From assembly GCF_001280085.1 (NCBI RefSeq), contig NZ_LGED01000196.1, positions 124,001-188,000 on the forward strand: a stretch of DNA of 64,000 nt, written 5' to 3'. A model generated the notes under the pieces. The model was given only the letters and a program-made list of their open reading frames with translations. It was not told the origin of the DNA and searched no databases. This document shows positions 61,829-64,000 of the stretch, in pieces. The position numbers and the translations under genes were made by a program. Within the stretch, counting starts at the first letter, position 1. Every line of letters starts with the position of its first letter. This DNA comes from Saccharothrix sp. NRRL B-16348. Its GTDB lineage: Bacteria > Actinomycetota > Actinomycetes > Mycobacteriales > Pseudonocardiaceae.

Positions 61829-62293
61829 GTGACCAGCATCCAGGAGCGTCTGTACCCCGCGCTGCCGTGCTTCGGCTGCGGCCACGCCAACCCCAAAGGG
61901 CTGCGACTGCGCAGCTACCCCGCGGGCGACGGGCTGGTGACCGCGGCGTTCACGCCGTGGCCCGAGCACGACAACGGCCTCGGCTTCCTCAACGGCGGCA
62001 TCATCTGCACCGTCCTCGACTGCCACAGCGCCGCCGCCGTGATGCTCGAAGCCGAGACGCGGGGGTGGGAGCCGCTCGGTGACGCCGCACTGTCCTATGT
62101 GACCGCCGGTCTGGACGTGCGCTACCTGCGGCCGTCGCCGCTGACCGACCAGGTGGAGCTGCGGGCCACGGTGCGGGAAGCGTCCGAGGCGCAGATGACC
62201 GTGGACGTGTCGCTCGTGTGGGACGGCAAGACGCGCGCCGAGGCCACCGCGCTGTGGAAGCGCTGGCGTCCCCGGCCCGCCGCCGGGGTGTGA
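61829..62293 (+). CDS. PaaI-family hotdog thioesterase
   Basis: A 154-residue hotdog-fold protein. The family core is GLGFLNGGIICTVLDCHSAA near residue 50, where the Asn/Gly-Gly and Asp positions are typical of PaaI-like acyl-CoA thioesterases. The N-terminal CFGCGHANPKGLRLR with two cysteines is common in this subgroup. GTG 61829 gives the usual length. Substrate is unknown. Confidence 0.85.
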   Translation: MTSIQERLYPALPCFGCGHANPKGLRLRSYPAGDGLVTAAFTPWPEHDNGLGFLNGGIICTVLDCHSAAAVMLEAETRGWEPLGDAALSYVTAGLDVRYLRPSPLTDQVELRATVREASEAQMTVDVSLVWDGKTRAEATALWKRWRPRPAAGV

Positions 62294-62297
62294 GTCG

Positions 62298-62311
62298 GCC
62301 GGACGTCCGGC
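62298..62311. repeat. GCCGGACGTCCGGC palindrome between convergent genes
   Basis: A perfect 14-base palindrome lies 5 bases after the thioesterase stop and before the convergent gene end. It could be a weak terminator; no loop beyond the central bases is apparent. Confidence 0.35.
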
Positions 62312-62377
62312 GTTCCGACGGCTCAAGACGTCGTGGTGGCGCGATCCTCTCCCGGTGGGGCAGCACGGCGGTGATCG

Positions 62378-62968
62378 TCACGGCAGGTCCGGCTCGCTCG
62401 CGGGGGAGTCGATCTCAACCCTCGTCGTGGCGCCGGCGGAGAGTTCGCGGTGCCGGGTGAGGTTGTGGTCGAGCTGCCGGGCCAGGCGCCGGATGGTGGT
62501 CGACGGCAGGTAGTCGTCGGCGCCCGCGTCCAGCATCCGCCGGACCGGACCGCGGTAGCTGACCCCGAGGCCGTTGTCCTCGACCTCGGTGACGATCACG
62601 CGGGCTTTCGGGAACTTCTCCCGGAGAAGCCCGATGAGCTGCGGGCTGCTCGGCGGCACCAGCAGCACGTCGGCCGTGGCCGGTGCCGCGTGCAGGTCGA
62701 GCACGATGTAGTCCCCGCCGAGCGCGGCGGACAGCGACGCCCGGGCCGACCTCGACAGCGTCATCGCGGTGGCGACCACGGTCACGTCGTGCACCGCCGG
62801 TCCCGGCCCGGCGTCCACGCGCGCCGCGCCGGAGACCGCCGCGATCGGGACGCCGTCCCGCGTGATGACCAGGCTCTCGCCCGGCCCGAGGGCGTCGATG
62901 AGCGCGACGACGTCCTCGGGCAGGCGGGCCACGTCGATGACCGCGGCGGGTGGCGTTGGTGTCGTCAC
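62378..62968 (-). CDS. Phd-like / receiver-like chimeric protein
   Basis: A 196-residue protein. Residues about 5-45 resemble a Phd/YefM-type segment (LGPGESLVITRDGVPIAAVS). Residues about 95-185 resemble a response-regulator receiver (ADVLLVPPSSPQLIGLLREK; ARVIVTE; MLDAGADDYLPSTTIRRLAR) but no phosphorylated Asp can be placed. No output DNA-binding domain or toxin partner is adjacent. GTG 62968 is preferred; GTG 62986 is an alternative. Assignment is tentative. Confidence 0.6.
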   Translation of the reverse strand: MTTPTPPAAVIDVARLPEDVVALIDALGPGESLVITRDGVPIAAVSGAARVDAGPGPAVHDVTVVATAMTLSRSARASLSAALGGDYIVLDLHAAPATADVLLVPPSSPQLIGLLREKFPKARVIVTEVEDNGLGVSYRGPVRRMLDAGADDYLPSTTIRRLARQLDHNLTRHRELSAGATTRVEIDSPASEPDLP

Positions 62969-63020
62969 GGGACTCGATCTTCCCACAACGGCGGGGTCCG
63001 CCGTCGGCCGCGAGCGCGGG

Positions 63021-63959
63021 TCAGGCGAGGGTGGTCTCGGCGAGGAGCAGTTCGTCGAACCACGGCGGGTCCGCGCCCGGACGCGTGCAGGTGATGGCCG
63101 CGACGCGTTGGGCGTAGTCGAGGACGGCGGCCAGCTCGGCTCCGATCAACGTCGCCACGGCGGTCCGGGTCAGCTGGTCGGCGCGGTCGAGCGCGGCCAG
63201 CAGCCCGGCCGTGAAGGCGTCCCCCGCGCCCACGGTGTCGGCGACGTCGACGGGCACACCGGGGAGCCGGAGCCCGCCCGCCGGCCCGGAGGCGTAGACG
63301 CCGTCCGCTCCGCGGGTGACCACGACCAGCGCCGGTCCCAGCTCGTGCCACTCCGCCGCCACGTCGGCGGGGGAGCGGCCCGGTGCGATCCACTCCAGGT
63401 CGTCGGCGCTGACCTTGACCACGTCCGCCATGCCGAGCCACCGGCGCAGCCGGGCCCGCACGGTGGCGTCGTCGTCGACGAGGGACGGGCGGATGTTGGG
63501 GTCGAAGGTGATCAGGCGGCGTCCGCGTTCCCGGGACAGCAGGGTGTCGAACGCCGCGGCCATCGGTTCGACCGCGAGCGCGAAGGAGCCGCCGACGTGC
63601 AGTGCCGCGTCCGGTGGCAGCTCGGTCGGCAGGTCGGCGACCCGCCAGCCGCCGTCCGCGCAGCCGTCGACGTAGAACGAGTAGTCGGCCGCGCCGTCCC
63701 GGTCGACGTCCACGACGGCGAGCGTGGTCGGGGACGTGGAGCGCACCGCGTAGGCCAAGCCGACGTTCGAGTTCTCCAGGTGCGTGCGCAGCAGGGCGCC
63801 GAGGCGGTCGTCGGCCAGCCGGGCGAGCAGCGCGGTCGGGGCGCCGAGCCTGCCGAGGCCGACGGCGGTGTTGGCGGGGCTGCCACCCGGGAGGGGGCGG
63901 TAGCCGCCGGCGTGGTCGGGCACGAGGTCGACGAGTGCCTCGCCACCAACGATGATCAT
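63021..63959 (-). CDS. PfkB-family carbohydrate kinase (fructokinase-like)
   Basis: A 312-residue sugar kinase. The first PfkB signature is PGGSPANTAVGLGRLG near residue 24, and the ATP/anion-hole motif is DTVGAGDAFTAGLLAAL near residue 239, with catalytic Asp in GAGD. Substrate-contact parts resemble fructokinases. ATG 63959 is the start. Its upstream partner genes lie beyond the right edge, so the operon is incomplete. Confidence 0.9.
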   Translation of the reverse strand: MIIVGGEALVDLVPDHAGGYRPLPGGSPANTAVGLGRLGAPTALLARLADDRLGALLRTHLENSNVGLAYAVRSTSPTTLAVVDVDRDGAADYSFYVDGCADGGWRVADLPTELPPDAALHVGGSFALAVEPMAAAFDTLLSRERGRRLITFDPNIRPSLVDDDATVRARLRRWLGMADVVKVSADDLEWIAPGRSPADVAAEWHELGPALVVVTRGADGVYASGPAGGLRLPGVPVDVADTVGAGDAFTAGLLAALDRADQLTRTAVATLIGAELAAVLDYAQRVAAITCTRPGADPPWFDELLLAETTLA

Positions 63960-64000
63960 GTCGTGTTCCCTGGTCGGAGCGAGAGTGGCCGCGGCGGTAG

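Noticed and set aside
1..64000. tRNA, rRNA, insertion sequences, phage genes
   Set aside because: No cloverleaf-like or rRNA sequence, transposase, integrase, terminal inverted repeats or phage structural proteins were seen.

Overview
This window is very GC-rich DNA with third-position GC bias, frequent GTG starts, 4-base stop/start overlaps, a Tat signal, an AfsR/SARP regulator and many TetR, LacI and ROK regulators. That points to a filamentous actinomycete, most likely of the Pseudonocardiaceae (Saccharothrix, Actinosynnema or Lentzea type). The assignment is by overall character only; no rRNA, tRNA or marker gene is present. I saw no insertion sequence, CRISPR array, prophage or replication origin.

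Region 1 (1-12.0 kb): a divergent ROK-type repressor faces a sugar or polyol uptake operon: Gfo/Idh/MocA oxidoreductase, CUT2 ABC ATPase, two permeases, a lipoprotein binding protein and a TIM-barrel isomerase. A 1606-residue secreted protein (ThuA, PQQ-type sugar dehydrogenase, PKD, CBM-like and FIMAH-like parts) ends the run. The operon promoter appears to give a leaderless mRNA.

Region 2 (12.1-19.1 kb): after a long hairpin comes a tightly coupled six-gene operon that I read as a variant ebo (metabolite-traffic) cluster. It has an inositol-phosphate-synthase-like cyclase, a UbiA prenyltransferase (EboC), a TIM barrel fused to an EboA-like domain, a TatD-like hydrolase (EboB), EboE and a phosphodiesterase/alkaline phosphatase (EboF). 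No dehydroquinate-synthase-like EboD is seen; the inositol-phosphate-synthase-like gene may take its place.

Region 3 (19.1-28.6 kb): a TetR/MMPL pair diverges from a PaoABC-like molybdenum aldehyde oxidoreductase with its XdhC-type maturation factor. Two matching 15-base operator-like sites lie between them. A LacI regulator and a small unknown protein follow.

Region 4 (28.7-35.2 kb): an operon of a class I lysyl-tRNA synthetase homologue, an atypical aldehyde-dehydrogenase-fold protein and an MFS exporter, then a type-B carboxylesterase divergent from a TetR regulator.

Region 5 (35.2-47.2 kb): the most interesting part. An AfsR-type regulator stands beside two convergent arms. The plus arm has a GNAT/FemAB-like acyltransferase, an MFS exporter fused in frame to a MetX-type homoserine O-acetyltransferase, and a methyltransferase. 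The minus arm has an ornithine-decarboxylase-like enzyme, a fatty-acid-desaturase-fold enzyme, an O-acetylhomoserine sulfhydrylase-type PLP enzyme and a gamma-glutamyl hydrolase. The combination recalls rhizobitoxine (RtxA/RtxC) logic and suggests a pathway to a small modified amino acid such as a vinylglycine enol ether. A relocated methionine pathway is the main alternative.

Region 6 (47.3-64.0 kb): a LacI remnant, a DinB-like protein, a secreted GH43 enzyme, a membrane protein, a 1.8-kresidue all-in-one acyl-CoA carboxylase, a HEAT-repeat protein coupled to a MerR-HEAT regulator behind a MerR-type promoter, and ordinary genes (GNAT, DUF3592-like, beta-lactamase-fold hydrolase, thioesterase, a chimeric regulator-like protein and a PfkB kinase).
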